Below, in pieces: positions 1-7,598 of a DNA stretch of 13,976 bases; the first letter of the stretch is position 1; the number at the start of each line of letters is the position of its first letter. Below the pieces are notes generated by a model. That model had not been told where the DNA came from and made no database searches. It worked only from the letters and a program-made list of their open reading frames with translations. Source of the DNA: Cyanobacteria bacterium HKST-UBA02 (GTDB lineage Bacteria > Cyanobacteriota > Vampirovibrionia > Obscuribacterales > Obscuribacteraceae); assembly GCA_020431945.1 (NCBI GenBank), contig JAGQHH010000088.1:1-13976 (forward strand), written 5' to 3'. The position numbers and the translations under genes are program-made.

Positions 1-1848
1 ACCGCCCAGGTCTGGGTTGACCGGGCCCAGCACCAGATCAACGACTCCCTGAAGCAATTCGGTCTCGCCCTCGCTCATGCTCTGGCCCGGGGCGGCGCCG
101 AAGCCATCACCAATACAGGCAACCTCGAGGGACTGCGTTATTACATCCTCGCCGAGATGGGTCATACCCCCGCCATCGCTTACGTAGTCTTTTGCGACAG
201 GAACGGTAAAGTCCTGCTCAATCCAAAGGCCGGCAAGGATATGGAGAATATCTATCCGATCTTCAACCAGCCCCTGGACAATTACACGGTTCCGGGTATG
301 CACAAGAGCCCGCCCGGATACCGGGACATAACCAATATCGCAGTGCTCATGCGCCGCAATAATCAGGACCTGGGCATCTGCTGGGTCGGCCTGAAAAACG
401 ACTCCTTCACAATCCTCGGTACCCAGAAAGAGACCCGTTACTTCCTGCTCTCCATCTTCGGACTGGTGGGACTTCTCGGCGCCGTGGGTCTGTGGGTCAA
501 CTATGCCCTGATCAACCGTCCTCTCAAAGCGCTTTCCCAGGGCGCCAGCGAGATCGCCGCCGGGCGCTTCGGCTATCAGATTTCGGCTTCCCGGGCAGGC
601 AACGAGATCGACGAGCTGGTCAGCGCCTTCAACTATATGTCCTCACGCCTGAAACTCTATGACAAGCACAATGTCGACAATCTCATGGCGGAGCGCAACC
701 GCTATATATCGGAACGCAACAAGCTCGAGCTGGTCCTCATGTCCATCGCCGACGGCGTCGTGGTCTGCGACCGCGATAACAAGGTCCAGATCGTCAATCG
801 GGCCGCCACCGAGCTCTTCGACAAGGAAGCACAGGACATGCTGGGCAAGCCCCTGGTCTTCTGCACAGAAGGTCCCGACGCTCCCATGATCTGCCAGGTT
901 ATCCAGGCTTTCACCGATTCCCTGTCTCCCGGCTCGGTGGGTCCCATCGTCCAGCAGGTCAATCTCGGCGAGAAAGTCGTCCGCCTTCACTCGGCGCCCA
1001 TCTTGCTAAACAAGGACTTCCTGGGCTCGGTAATGATCATGCACGACATCACCAAGCAAGCCGAGCTCGAGCGCATGAAGAACGAGTTCATGAGCAATGT
1101 CAGCCACGAGCTGCGCACCCCCATTACTTCGATCAAGAGCTATGTGGACACCCTCTGCAACCATGGCGAGAAGCTCGAAGCAGATATCTATAAGGAGTTT
1201 CTCCAGATCATCGACAACGAGGCGGACCGCCTCATGTATCTGGTGAGCGATGTGCTGCAGCTCAGCCGCCTGGAAGAAGCCGACCGCGACCTCGAGACCG
1301 CCGCCATGGACATCAGACGTGCCTGCGATGCTGCCATTCGCGCCGTCAATATGATGGCCAGGGACAGGGGAATCGACCTGGTATTCGAGCCCGGCAACGC
1401 CGAAGGCGAAAACGTCACCCTGGTAGATATCAACCAGGAGTCTATTGAGCGAGTAATCATCAACCTGCTCACCAACGCCATCAAATACACACCATCAGGG
1501 GGAACGATCACCGTAAAAGTGGAAGATCTCGTCGAGACCGGCGAGCTGGCGGTCCACGTCCAGGACACCGGCATAGGCATCCCCGAGGACTGCCTGGAGA
1601 ACATCTTCGACCGCTTCTTCCGTGTCGAGAAGAAAGTCCATACGATCAAAGGAACCGGACTGGGGCTGACAATCGTCAAACGAATCATCGAAAAACATGG
1701 CGGGCGCCTGGGAGTAGAGTCCTCCATCGGCCAGGGATCGACTTTCAGCTTCTATCTGAAAGCATCGGCCCTCACTGAAAGCGATCCTGAATCAGGCATC
1801 CCGGAATTCGACCGCACCGATGGCGTTTCGATTTCAGACATCAGATAA
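1..1848 (+). CDS. Membrane sensor histidine kinase, HAMP-PAS-HisKA-HATPase (5' partial)
   Basis: The reading frame is open from base 1, so the true start and first membrane segment lie upstream; 615 codons are visible before TAA. The order is: extracytoplasmic sensor part (to about base 438), a membrane helix (about 439-516), HAMP (about 514-660), PAS (about 710-1060), HisKA, then HATPase. The phospho-acceptor His is in SHELRTP, codon 1105-1107. The ATPase shows the N box NLLTNAIKYTP, the G1 box DTGIGIP (1564-1584) and the G2 box GTGLGL (1651-1668). This is the WalK/PhoR type of two-component kinase, which autophosphorylates and passes phosphate to a response regulator. No response regulator follows; one may lie upstream. 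The ligand is not predictable. Kinase identity is very secure; the WalK/PhoR subfamily is an inference from domain order only. Confidence 0.96.
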   Translation, partial: TAQVWVDRAQHQINDSLKQFGLALAHALARGGAEAITNTGNLEGLRYYILAEMGHTPAIAYVVFCDRNGKVLLNPKAGKDMENIYPIFNQPLDNYTVPGMHKSPPGYRDITNIAVLMRRNNQDLGICWVGLKNDSFTILGTQKETRYFLLSIFGLVGLLGAVGLWVNYALINRPLKALSQGASEIAAGRFGYQISASRAGNEIDELVSAFNYMSSRLKLYDKHNVDNLMAERNRYISERNKLELVLMSIADGVVVCDRDNKVQIVNRAATELFDKEAQDMLGKPLVFCTEGPDAPMICQVIQAFTDSLSPGSVGPIVQQVNLGEKVVRLHSAPILLNKDFLGSVMIMHDITKQAELERMKNEFMSNVSHELRTPITSIKSYVDTLCNHGEKLEADIYKEFLQIIDNEADRLMYLVSDVLQLSRLEEADRDLETAAMDIRRACDAAIRAVNMMARDRGIDLVFEPGNAEGENVTLVDINQESIERVIINLLTNAIKYTPSGGTITVKVEDLVETGELAVHVQDTGIGIPEDCLENIFDRFFRVEKKVHTIKGTGLGLTIVKRIIEKHGGRLGVESSIGQGSTFSFYLKASALTESDPESGIPEFDRTDGVSISDIR

Positions 1849-2081
1849 ATTTCAATCAAGCTTAGCCTTCTCGAGGAAAACAGAGAAGATTCCTGCCCCG
1901 AGAGAGTTTCGAGGATCGAGACCGGACTTCGCACGATTAATGTAAACGACTGGCTATAGTTGACGCATATCCTCTCGCTATGCGACGCGGGGGCGATCCG
2001 GCGAACGAATTAGCAAGACATTAGCAACTTATCCACTTTACAGTCAGGTTTCCAAGCTGAGCCCGTGTTATTATCTTTCCG

Positions 2082-2109
2082 TTGACAAGGTCTGAGAGAC
2101 CGTTAATAT
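2082..2109 (+). promoter_or_regulatory. Sigma70-type promoter of coaD
   Basis: TTGACA (2082-2087), a perfect -35, is followed after 16 bases by TAATAT (2104-2109), a near-consensus -10. Transcription would start near 2116, giving a leader of about 20 bases. The spacer holds a small palindrome, GGTCT-GAG-AGACC (2089-2101), which could be an operator or chance. Confidence 0.72.
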
Positions 2110-2124
2110 CGCGCAGAACAGGAG

Positions 2125-2131
2125 AGGAGGT
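2125..2131 (+). promoter_or_regulatory. Strong Shine-Dalgarno deciding the coaD TTG start
   Basis: AGGAGGT lies 5 bases before the TTG at 2137. It supports this non-ATG start, since no ATG precedes the conserved N-terminal AIYPGSFDP motif. Confidence 0.85.
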
Positions 2132-2136
2132 GGCGA

Positions 2137-2628
2137 TTGGCTCGGGCCATTTATCCAGGGTCATTTGACCCTATGACGTTTGGCCATTTAGACATTCTCC
2201 AGAGGGCAAGCAAGCTCTTCGACGAAGTAATCATGGCTGTCGTAGCCAATCCCGGCAAAGCACCGCTTTTACCGATTGAGGTACGAACCAGATTGATCGA
2301 AGAGACGACCCGAGAAATTAGCGGCGTCAAAGTCGGATTCTTCCAGGGACTGACCGTAGACTATGCAAAACAAAACGACATTGCTTGCCTAATAAGAGGT
2401 CTTAGAGCTATCTCAGATTTCGAGGCAGAGCTGGGAATGGCTCAGACCAACAAACAGCTCTTTCCTGAATTAGAAACTATCTTTCTTATGACAAAAGCCG
2501 AGTATTCTTTTATAAGTTCATCGACCGTCAAAGAAATCGTCCGCCTGGGCGGTGATGTTTCTCAGTTCGTCCCGCGACCCGTAAACGAGTACTTGAAGAA
2601 GCACTTCAGTAGAGGCACCACAGAATGA
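2137..2628 (+). CDS. coaD: Phosphopantetheine adenylyltransferase (PPAT)
   Basis: CoaD transfers AMP from ATP to 4'-phosphopantetheine, giving dephospho-CoA, the fourth step of CoA synthesis in the cytoplasm. The 163 residues match the usual length of about 160. The N-terminal YPGSFDPMTFGHLDI carries the nucleotidyltransferase T/HxGH signature (here TFGH, residues 14-17). The middle has IRGLRAISDFEAELGMAQTN, and the C-terminal ISSSTVKEIVRLGGD is typical of the family. Translation starts at TTG behind a strong Shine-Dalgarno. The stop overlaps the next start as ATGA, suggesting translational coupling. G+C counted over 2281-2520 is 103 of 240 (43%), well below the downstream gene (63% in a 60-base sample), so its base composition is unlike its neighbours. 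Confidence 0.97.
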   Translation: MARAIYPGSFDPMTFGHLDILQRASKLFDEVIMAVVANPGKAPLLPIEVRTRLIEETTREISGVKVGFFQGLTVDYAKQNDIACLIRGLRAISDFEAELGMAQTNKQLFPELETIFLMTKAEYSFISSSTVKEIVRLGGDVSQFVPRPVNEYLKKHFSRGTTE

Positions 2629-3299
2629 CCACACTTACTGCACCGACTGCAACTGTGACCAATACTTACAAGCAGACATCCATCTACAAGCATATGGATT
2701 TGCTCGAGCATCTCATCGACGATGCAGCGGGAATCTATAAGTTCAAATTGATCAATGCCGACGACTTTCTCGATATCCTCGACAAAGCCCGTGCCCGGCT
2801 CCCCGAAGAGCTGAGCGAAGCCGCCGAGGTTCTCAACCAGCGCGACCAGATTCTGGCTGAATCCCAGAGACGCTCCGAGCAGATCGTCGCTCAGGCCCGC
2901 AGACAGGCGGAGCAGATGCTTCACGAATCCGAGCTCCTCAAAGCCGTGCAAGCCGAAGTCGAGCGAATCCGCAAGCAAGTAGTCACCGAGATCGAGCAGA
3001 TGCGCCGTGAAGCCCTGGCGGAAGCCGAGCGGATCCGCATGGAAGCCGACGAAGATGCCACCCGCATCAAGGACGGCGCCGACCACTATGCCGAGAACGT
3101 TCTCACCAGAATGGAAAAAGACCTGGTGGAAATCGGCCAGCATGTCCAGGAATCGCAGAGCATCATCCGTAATGGTCAGAAGCTCATCGGCCAGGCCAAG
3201 CGAGTGCCCAACCTGCAAGCCGCACCCGGGCAACCGCAGCCGCAGCCCCATATGCCGGCGCATCTTTCGAGCCCGCTCCTTTCTCCTCGCAGCGAGTAG
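2625..3299 (+). CDS. DivIVA/Cdv3-like coiled-coil protein
   Basis: This 224-residue soluble protein has a short N-terminal part (about 24-60, HMDLLEHLIDDA then a segment ending LDKARARLPEEL). A long charged heptad-like coiled coil follows (about 60-185), rich in Glu, Arg, Ala and Gln, then a Pro/Gln-rich tail. It resembles the family next to coaD in Firmicutes, often labelled ATPase or ATP synthase B-like. It also resembles cyanobacterial Cdv3, a DivIVA-like cell division factor. No nucleotide-binding motif is visible, so an ATPase label would be wrong. The start ATG overlaps the coaD stop by four bases; a later in-frame ATG at 2694 lacks a Shine-Dalgarno. A terminator follows. A division or envelope scaffold role is an inference from resemblance and neighbour. 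Confidence 0.7.
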   Translation: MTTLTAPTATVTNTYKQTSIYKHMDLLEHLIDDAAGIYKFKLINADDFLDILDKARARLPEELSEAAEVLNQRDQILAESQRRSEQIVAQARRQAEQMLHESELLKAVQAEVERIRKQVVTEIEQMRREALAEAERIRMEADEDATRIKDGADHYAENVLTRMEKDLVEIGQHVQESQSIIRNGQKLIGQAKRVPNLQAAPGQPQPQPHMPAHLSSPLLSPRSE

Positions 3300-3326
3300 A
3301 GAAGAAGGCAACCGGATATCAATAAG

Positions 3327-3355
3327 GCGGCTCCCCGGAGCCGCTTTTCTTTTCT
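3327..3355 (+). terminator. Rho-independent terminator after the coaD operon
   Basis: GCGGCTC (3327-3333) pairs with GAGCCGC (3338-3344) around a 4-base loop, followed by a T-rich run, TTTTCTTTTCT (3345-3355). On the opposite strand the stem is preceded by A-rich sequence but followed only by CTTATT. It may therefore also weakly stop transcripts of the convergent serine hydrolase gene, whose stop is at 3367. Confidence 0.88.
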
Positions 3356-3366
3356 AGTTCTTGAAT

Positions 3367-4419
3367 CTAGTTTTTGAAACGGTCGTGGACGACTTTCGAG
3401 ATATCGCGCACCAGCTCATTGGCCCGGCGATCGTTACGCTTGCGCTCCACCTGCACGGCAATGGCATAGCGCCTGCCGGACCCGGTGGTGACAATACCGG
3501 CATCACCAATCATGATACCAAGGGTGCCAGTCTTGTGAATGATGCTGTCGTCCTCGTCTAGCCCCCGGGGCAAAAGCGATCGGTTCTTGCACTTGGCCAT
3601 GACCTCATACATGAACTCCCGGCTCTTCTGGCTGATCAACTCGCCGTGGTCCACGCGCCCGAGCAAGTAGACCAGATCGTAGGGCGACGCCGTATTGGTA
3701 CCTTCGATATCCACTAGATAGTTGTTGATTCTGGTGTTCTTCAGACCCCAGCGGTGGAGATTCTTGTTCACCGCATCCTTGCCACCCAGATAGTCGATGA
3801 TCATATTGGTGGCAGTATTGTCCGACACCACCATCATCAACTCGGCGACTCGTTTGGCAGTAAGCTTCGTGCCGGGCTTCCGCCATTGCAGGAAGCCCGA
3901 GCCGCTGGTGATTTCCTCTTCTTTGATCTCCAGCTCTTCATCGAGACTGCACTCGCCTTTATCGCAGGCAGAGAGGAAACTCACCATTACAGGGATCTTG
4001 ATCATGCTGGCGGCAGAGTAAGGCTGCTTGCCGTTCATATTCACATACTTGCCGCTCTCGAGCTCGATGGCAAAAACACCGGGATGGGTAGTATTTACTT
4101 TATTGAGCCCCTGGAGAGCTTTCGAGACTTCAGAAAGCTCCTGAGAGAGCTCGAAAGGGGGGGCCAGGGTCACCTGCCTGGCATTGCCGGCGGTGAAATC
4201 CTTGCCCGCGATGATCTGGTGCAACCAGGGCAAGCTCACAGCCAGGGCACCGGCCAGGATGGCATACTTGATCAACCTCTGACCGGGAGGGAGACGCCGG
4301 CGTCGCTTCTTTCCCCGGGGGCGCTTCGCGGCTTTCGGAGGACGAGCTGCAACCGGCACCGGTGCGGCTTCTCTTTCCAGGACTTGAACGGATTCCGAGT
4401 TGTTGCCGTCTATATACAA
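3367..4419 (-). CDS. Membrane-anchored class A beta-lactamase-like serine hydrolase
   Basis: These 350 residues begin with a basic cytoplasmic segment (about 32-42, KRPRGKKRRRR) and one membrane helix (about 49-70); the catalytic domain is outside the membrane. Motifs of the class A beta-lactamase/transpeptidase fold are present: SMIK (S138, K141), SDN (199-201) and KTG (296-298). The omega region between SDN and KTG is short (about 229-245), and I cannot find the ExxLN motif that supplies the deacylating Glu. Activity may therefore be on peptidoglycan peptides rather than on antibiotics. The start is TTG; no ATG or GTG lies between the upstream in-frame stop and it, and its Shine-Dalgarno is weak. 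It lies 25 bases after the SpoIIM-family gene, probably in one transcript. Calling it a resistance gene would be unsupported. Confidence 0.85.
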   Translation of the reverse strand: MYIDGNNSESVQVLEREAAPVPVAARPPKAAKRPRGKKRRRRLPPGQRLIKYAILAGALAVSLPWLHQIIAGKDFTAGNARQVTLAPPFELSQELSEVSKALQGLNKVNTTHPGVFAIELESGKYVNMNGKQPYSAASMIKIPVMVSFLSACDKGECSLDEELEIKEEEITSGSGFLQWRKPGTKLTAKRVAELMMVVSDNTATNMIIDYLGGKDAVNKNLHRWGLKNTRINNYLVDIEGTNTASPYDLVYLLGRVDHGELISQKSREFMYEVMAKCKNRSLLPRGLDEDDSIIHKTGTLGIMIGDAGIVTTGSGRRYAIAVQVERKRNDRRANELVRDISKVVHDRFKN

Positions 4420-4444
4420 GAGATTACTTTGTTGATGGACAGCT

Positions 4445-5422
4445 TTATTTTACAGAATGCCTCGGCACAAATAAATAGAGAAGCAGAAAAACGAGAGTAC
4501 AGAAACTCACAAGATACTTGATCTCCGGGCTGATGTCCGTACGCGGCGAGACGAAGCCCTCGAGGCAGCCGGCCACCAGCAGGATAGGCACCGTACCGGC
4601 AAAGAGCCCGGCAGCGGTGCGAGATCCAAGGCGAAAGGCGTCGGACCGCCTGTACTGTCCGGGGAAGAGCAGAGACTTGCCCATGACCAGTCCGGCGGCA
4701 CCGCTTATGAAAATAGCGGTGAGCTCCAGAACACCATGGGCAGCAATGAACGAGAGAAGCTTGCTAGCCATGCCGTTCACATAGCACACACCGAATGTAG
4801 TGCCGATCGAGAGACCGTTGACAAAAAGCACATAGACGGTGCCGAGTCCGAAAAAGATACCCAGCACGAAGGCCATGATCGAGACCTTGATATTGTTGGT
4901 GGCAATCAAACTGAATACAACCGGGCTCTGCTGATCCATACCGTCCGTCCACATCTGCTTCTTCTCGATGATCGGCCAGAGATGCTCGGGCACCAGGGGC
5001 TGTCCCTTGGCGATCTCGAGCTGGGCGAAATTGAGATCTTTGACCGTCATTGCGTAGCCGCCGGCCATAGGGATGGCGAAAAGCAGAAAGGAGAGCCCCA
5101 GATAGAGGATATTCTCCTGGAGCATGGTGGGAAAGCCGGTCCATAGAAAGCCGAAAATGTCACGCCAGCGGCTGCGGTCCGTCTGATACACTTGGTTGTG
5201 GGCACGGACGACAAGGTTGTTCAGATAGGTCTGGACCTCGCTGGAAAGCTTTAGAGCTCGAGCCCGGGACAGGTCGCCGGAGGTGCTTCGATAGAGCCTA
5301 CCGAGTTCCTGCAACTGCTGCCGGTCAAGACCCGCTACACCTTCCCTGTCCGTAAGAGTTAACAGCTCATCGAGCTTCTCCCAGGCACCTCTTCTCGATT
5401 TAAGCCAGCGCTCGACATTCAT
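4445..5422 (-). CDS. SpoIIM (stage II sporulation protein M) family membrane protein
   Basis: The 325 residues match the DUF95/COG1300 family. A charged cytoplasmic N-terminal half (1-90) is followed by several membrane segments: about 102-120, 177-205, 208-246, 270-290 and 303-320. The region AAHGVLELTAIFISGAAG (about 227-244) and the later LEGFVSP (287-293) match conserved family signatures. In Bacillus SpoIIM helps peptidoglycan hydrolysis during engulfment, but this family is widespread in bacteria that do not sporulate, where its role is unclear. The gene is divergent from an RDD gene, a neighbour pairing seen in many genomes. It precedes the serine hydrolase on the same strand, which hints at a shared cell wall role (inference). 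No clear Shine-Dalgarno is visible. Confidence 0.9.
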   Translation of the reverse strand: MNVERWLKSRRGAWEKLDELLTLTDREGVAGLDRQQLQELGRLYRSTSGDLSRARALKLSSEVQTYLNNLVVRAHNQVYQTDRSRWRDIFGFLWTGFPTMLQENILYLGLSFLLFAIPMAGGYAMTVKDLNFAQLEIAKGQPLVPEHLWPIIEKKQMWTDGMDQQSPVVFSLIATNNIKVSIMAFVLGIFFGLGTVYVLFVNGLSIGTTFGVCYVNGMASKLLSFIAAHGVLELTAIFISGAAGLVMGKSLLFPGQYRRSDAFRLGSRTAAGLFAGTVPILLVAGCLEGFVSPRTDISPEIKYLVSFCTLVFLLLYLFVPRHSVK

Positions 5423-5440
5423 CCGAAAAAGCCAATACCA

Positions 5441-6217
5441 ATGCAGACTCCCGACTACTCGATTTCTACCCCGGAAAACGTCGACCTACACCTGGAGCTG
5501 GCGGGCATCGGCAACCGGATACTTGCCAACCTCATCGATTTTGCGATATCCAGCCTCTTTCTCACCACCCTCTTCCTGTTCGGGGTGATCCTCTATGTGG
5601 CAGTCAGCTTCTCCGGAGCAGGTGATGCCACGAAAGACCTTATCAAAATGGTCCTCACCATGATCGGGATTTTCGTCTACTTCTTCGTGAGCTTCTGCTA
5701 CCAGCTCGTCTTCGAAGGGATCTGGCAGGGTCAGACGCCGGGCAAGCGAGTCGCCCAGATCCGGGTGATCGAATCGAACGGTCAGCCGGTGGGCTGGGGG
5801 GCGGTTTTCATCCGCAACATGATCCGGGTTTTCGACACCTGGGCCTGTCTCATCGGTCTTCTATTCATGTTGATCAATAAGAGCGAGAAACGCCTGGGCG
5901 ACCTGGCTGCCGGCACCCTGGTCATAAGAGAGCGCAAATCGGATCTCTCGGTCCAGGACATCAAGCTCATTACCGGCGCTCGGGAAGACAGCCTTCTGGA
6001 TATAGGCCGGCTGAGCCCTCAAGAATATGACCTCCTGGCTCGCTTTCTGAAGCGCCGGGAAAAAATGGCCGAGTCGCACCGCCCTCTTGTTGCCAAGCGA
6101 CTGGAAGACTATTACCGGTCCCGTCTCGGCGAGGAGCCGAACGGCAGCCAGGAGACCTCCTCAGAGGCGTTTCTCGAAACAGTCTTCGCTTCTTACCGCG
6201 CCAGAGCCTTCGAGTAA
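5441..6217 (+). CDS. RDD family integral membrane protein
   Basis: This 258-residue protein begins with TPENVDLHLELAG, a usual N-terminal pattern of RDD proteins found beside SpoIIM genes, which fixes the start. The RDD domain spans about 20-165: Arg26 and Asp33 in the first helix (GNRILANLIDFAI), two hydrophobic helices (about 30-53 and 67-90), the loop QTPGKRVAQIRV, then RNMIRVFDTW and a third helix. It ends with RLGDLAAGTLVIRE. A charged tail of roughly 90 residues follows. The function of RDD proteins is mostly unknown; transport roles have been proposed for some. The start codon is 18 bases from the SpoIIM start on the other strand, and no strong Shine-Dalgarno precedes it. Confidence 0.92.
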   Translation: MQTPDYSISTPENVDLHLELAGIGNRILANLIDFAISSLFLTTLFLFGVILYVAVSFSGAGDATKDLIKMVLTMIGIFVYFFVSFCYQLVFEGIWQGQTPGKRVAQIRVIESNGQPVGWGAVFIRNMIRVFDTWACLIGLLFMLINKSEKRLGDLAAGTLVIRERKSDLSVQDIKLITGAREDSLLDIGRLSPQEYDLLARFLKRREKMAESHRPLVAKRLEDYYRSRLGEEPNGSQETSSEAFLETVFASYRARAFE

Positions 6218-6288
6218 AACAGGGGTCTCTCAGCTGAATTTCTCCGCTGAATTGGCACCGCTAGCGGTATTGCTTTCCGGTTTTCTTC
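6218..6288. other. Short convergent intergenic region
   Basis: The 71 bases between the RDD stop and the citrate synthase stop hold a perfect 12-base palindrome, ACCGCTAGCGGT (6257-6268), and a repeated CTGAATT. The palindrome lies shortly before a T-rich stretch (6281-6289) and could be a weak terminator, but its stem is too short to be sure. Confidence 0.35.
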
Positions 6289-7437
6289 TCAGGACCCGCG
6301 TACCGACTCGAGGGCGGCTTCCCGCTCTTCGATGGGGACATATTTGAGGTCCATGGCGCCGGTATAGTCCGAGGTCGGACGAATCAGGCGGTTATTGGCG
6401 AGCTGCTCCAGGACATGGGCGCCCCAGCCGGACATACGCGAGAGCGCGAAGATCGGCGTGAACAGGTCGGTGGGAATGCCGAGCATGTAATAGACCGAAG
6501 CCGAGTAGAAGTCTACGTTGGCGTTCAGCCCCTTCTGGGACTTCATGAGCGCTTCGATCTTCACAGACATGTCGTACCACTTGGGCTCGCCGAGGCGCTT
6601 GCCCAGGGCTTCGGACATCTTCTTGAGGTGGAAAGCCCGGGGATCTTCGGTCTTGTAGACACGGTGACCGAAGCCCATGATCTTCCGGTGCTCCTCCAGG
6701 AGCTTCTGGATATGAGCTTCGACCTTGGCGGTCTCACCGATCTCGAGAAGCATCTTGATCACTTCCTGGTTGGCGCCGCCATGGAGCGGTCCTTTGAGGG
6801 TGCCGATGGCAGCGGTGATCGCCGAATGCATGTCGGTCTCGGTGCCGGCCGCTACCCGGGCGGCGAAAGTGGAGGCGTTGAAACCGTGCTCGGCATGAAG
6901 AATCAGAGCGATATCAAGGGATTTTACGCTCACTTCGTTGGGCTCTTCACCGGCATGCAGAAGATAGAGAAAGTCAGCGGCAGTGCTGTGCTCTTCCCGG
7001 GGCTCCACTGTCGGCCGGCCATTGCGGATGCAATCCCAGTACGCAACGATGGTGGGAATCTGGGCGGTGAGCCTGGTTGCCTTGCGGATATTGGCTTCGC
7101 GACCGTTGTCGTCGGCGTCCGGGTCGTACATGGAGAGCATGGAGACCACGGTGCGGAGCACTTCCATGGGCACCGAATCTTTCGGAAACTCCTTCATCAT
7201 CTTTATGACATCGGCAGGCAGAGCGCGATTGGCTCCCAGCTCTTTACAAAGGGTCTTGAGCTCATCCCTGGTGGGCAGCCTGCCGAACCAGAGCAGGTGA
7301 ACCACTTCTTCGTAATTCGAATGCTCGGCTAATTCATGAATGTCGTAACCCTGGTAGATCAAGCGTCCTTCGGTGCCATTGACTTTGCAGATGGACGACT
7401 CAGCGGCGACAACGTTTTCTAACCCACCTTTACCCAT
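6289..7437 (-). CDS. gltA: Citrate synthase (small dimer-type)
   Basis: It condenses acetyl-CoA and oxaloacetate to citrate, the entry step of the TCA cycle, in the cytoplasm. The 382 residues match the shorter Gram-positive/archaeal-type enzymes rather than the longer hexameric NADH-regulated E. coli form. All three catalytic residues are visible: His219 in LHGGANQE, His258 in GFGHRVYK and Asp309 in NVDFYSASVYY. The N-terminal signature GLENVVAAESSICKVNG and the RLIYQGYDI segment are typical. The ATG follows GGGAG (7444-7448) at 6 bases. It is divergent from the methyltransferase gene with 161 bases between. A 2-methylcitrate synthase cannot be excluded from sequence alone, but no prp genes are near. 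Confidence 0.95.
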   Translation of the reverse strand: MGKGGLENVVAAESSICKVNGTEGRLIYQGYDIHELAEHSNYEEVVHLLWFGRLPTRDELKTLCKELGANRALPADVIKMMKEFPKDSVPMEVLRTVVSMLSMYDPDADDNGREANIRKATRLTAQIPTIVAYWDCIRNGRPTVEPREEHSTAADFLYLLHAGEEPNEVSVKSLDIALILHAEHGFNASTFAARVAAGTETDMHSAITAAIGTLKGPLHGGANQEVIKMLLEIGETAKVEAHIQKLLEEHRKIMGFGHRVYKTEDPRAFHLKKMSEALGKRLGEPKWYDMSVKIEALMKSQKGLNANVDFYSASVYYMLGIPTDLFTPIFALSRMSGWGAHVLEQLANNRLIRPTSDYTGAMDLKYVPIEEREAALESVRGS

Positions 7438-7443
7438 TAGATG

Positions 7444-7448
7444 CTCCC
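7444..7448 (-). promoter_or_regulatory. Shine-Dalgarno of citrate synthase
   Basis: GGGAG on the minus strand is 6 bases from ATG 7437 and supports that start codon. Confidence 0.7.
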
Positions 7449-7475
7449 GGATTTCGTTTGGACAAGTTACTGCCT

Positions 7476-7481
7476 TTTATA
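7476..7481 (-). promoter_or_regulatory. Possible -10 element of citrate synthase promoter
   Basis: On the minus strand TATAAA lies in an AT-rich patch. It would place the transcript start near 7470 and give a leader of about 33 bases carrying the GGGAG site. No good -35 is seen at proper spacing, so this is tentative. Confidence 0.3.
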
Positions 7482-7541
7482 CACTAAATGACAACTCGCA
7501 TATGCAACTATAGCCTTATCTTCATTGTGTATAGATAGAGA

Positions 7542-7576
7542 CGGCTCATTAAGATTTATCTGTTTGATAAGAGCCG
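7542..7576. repeat. Interrupted inverted repeat in the divergent promoter region
   Basis: CGGCTC (7542-7547) and TTATC (7556-7560) on the left match GATAA (7566-7570) and GAGCCG (7571-7576) on the right. The left arm is interrupted by 8 bases. The right arm overlaps the -35 of the candidate methyltransferase promoter, so a regulator binding site is possible. Confidence 0.4.
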
Positions 7577-7592
7577 ACCTGCTTTCTATCCT
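7564..7592 (+). promoter_or_regulatory. Candidate promoter of the methyltransferase gene (leaderless)
   Basis: TTGATA (7564-7569), then exactly 17 bases, then TATCCT (7587-7592). The ATG begins at 7599, only 6 bases after the -10, so transcription would start about at the initiation codon. No Shine-Dalgarno precedes the ATG, which agrees with a leaderless transcript. Confidence 0.45.
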
Positions 7593-7598
7593 GAACAA

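Larger units (their letters stand above)
1849..2136. other. Intergenic region between kinase gene and coaD
   Basis: These 288 bases hold no credible gene. The 3' end carries the coaD promoter and ribosome binding site listed separately. After the kinase stop there is a weak inverted repeat with 6-base arms (1867-1872 and 1883-1888) and a 10-base loop but no T-run, so I do not call it a terminator. Nothing else stands out. Confidence 0.6.

Noticed and set aside
1867..1888. Inverted repeat after the kinase gene as a terminator
   Set aside because: Arms are only 6 bases, the loop is 10 and there is no T-run.
2562..3311. A 249-codon open frame on the - strand
   Set aside because: It is antisense to the coiled-coil gene; the Leu-rich pattern is the mirror of Glu/Gln/Lys-rich codons, and the frame crosses the coaD end.
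3367..4419. An antibiotic resistance beta-lactamase
   Set aside because: The omega-loop Glu motif is not visible, the protein is membrane anchored, and it sits in an envelope gene context without mobile elements.
3754..4521. A 255-codon open frame on the + strand
   Set aside because: It is antisense to the serine hydrolase, whose SMIK, SDN and KTG motifs prove the minus frame.
6415..7332. A 305-codon open frame on the + strand
   Set aside because: It lies fully antisense to citrate synthase, which has all its catalytic motifs; its translation resembles no family and it is a by-product of GC-rich codon use.
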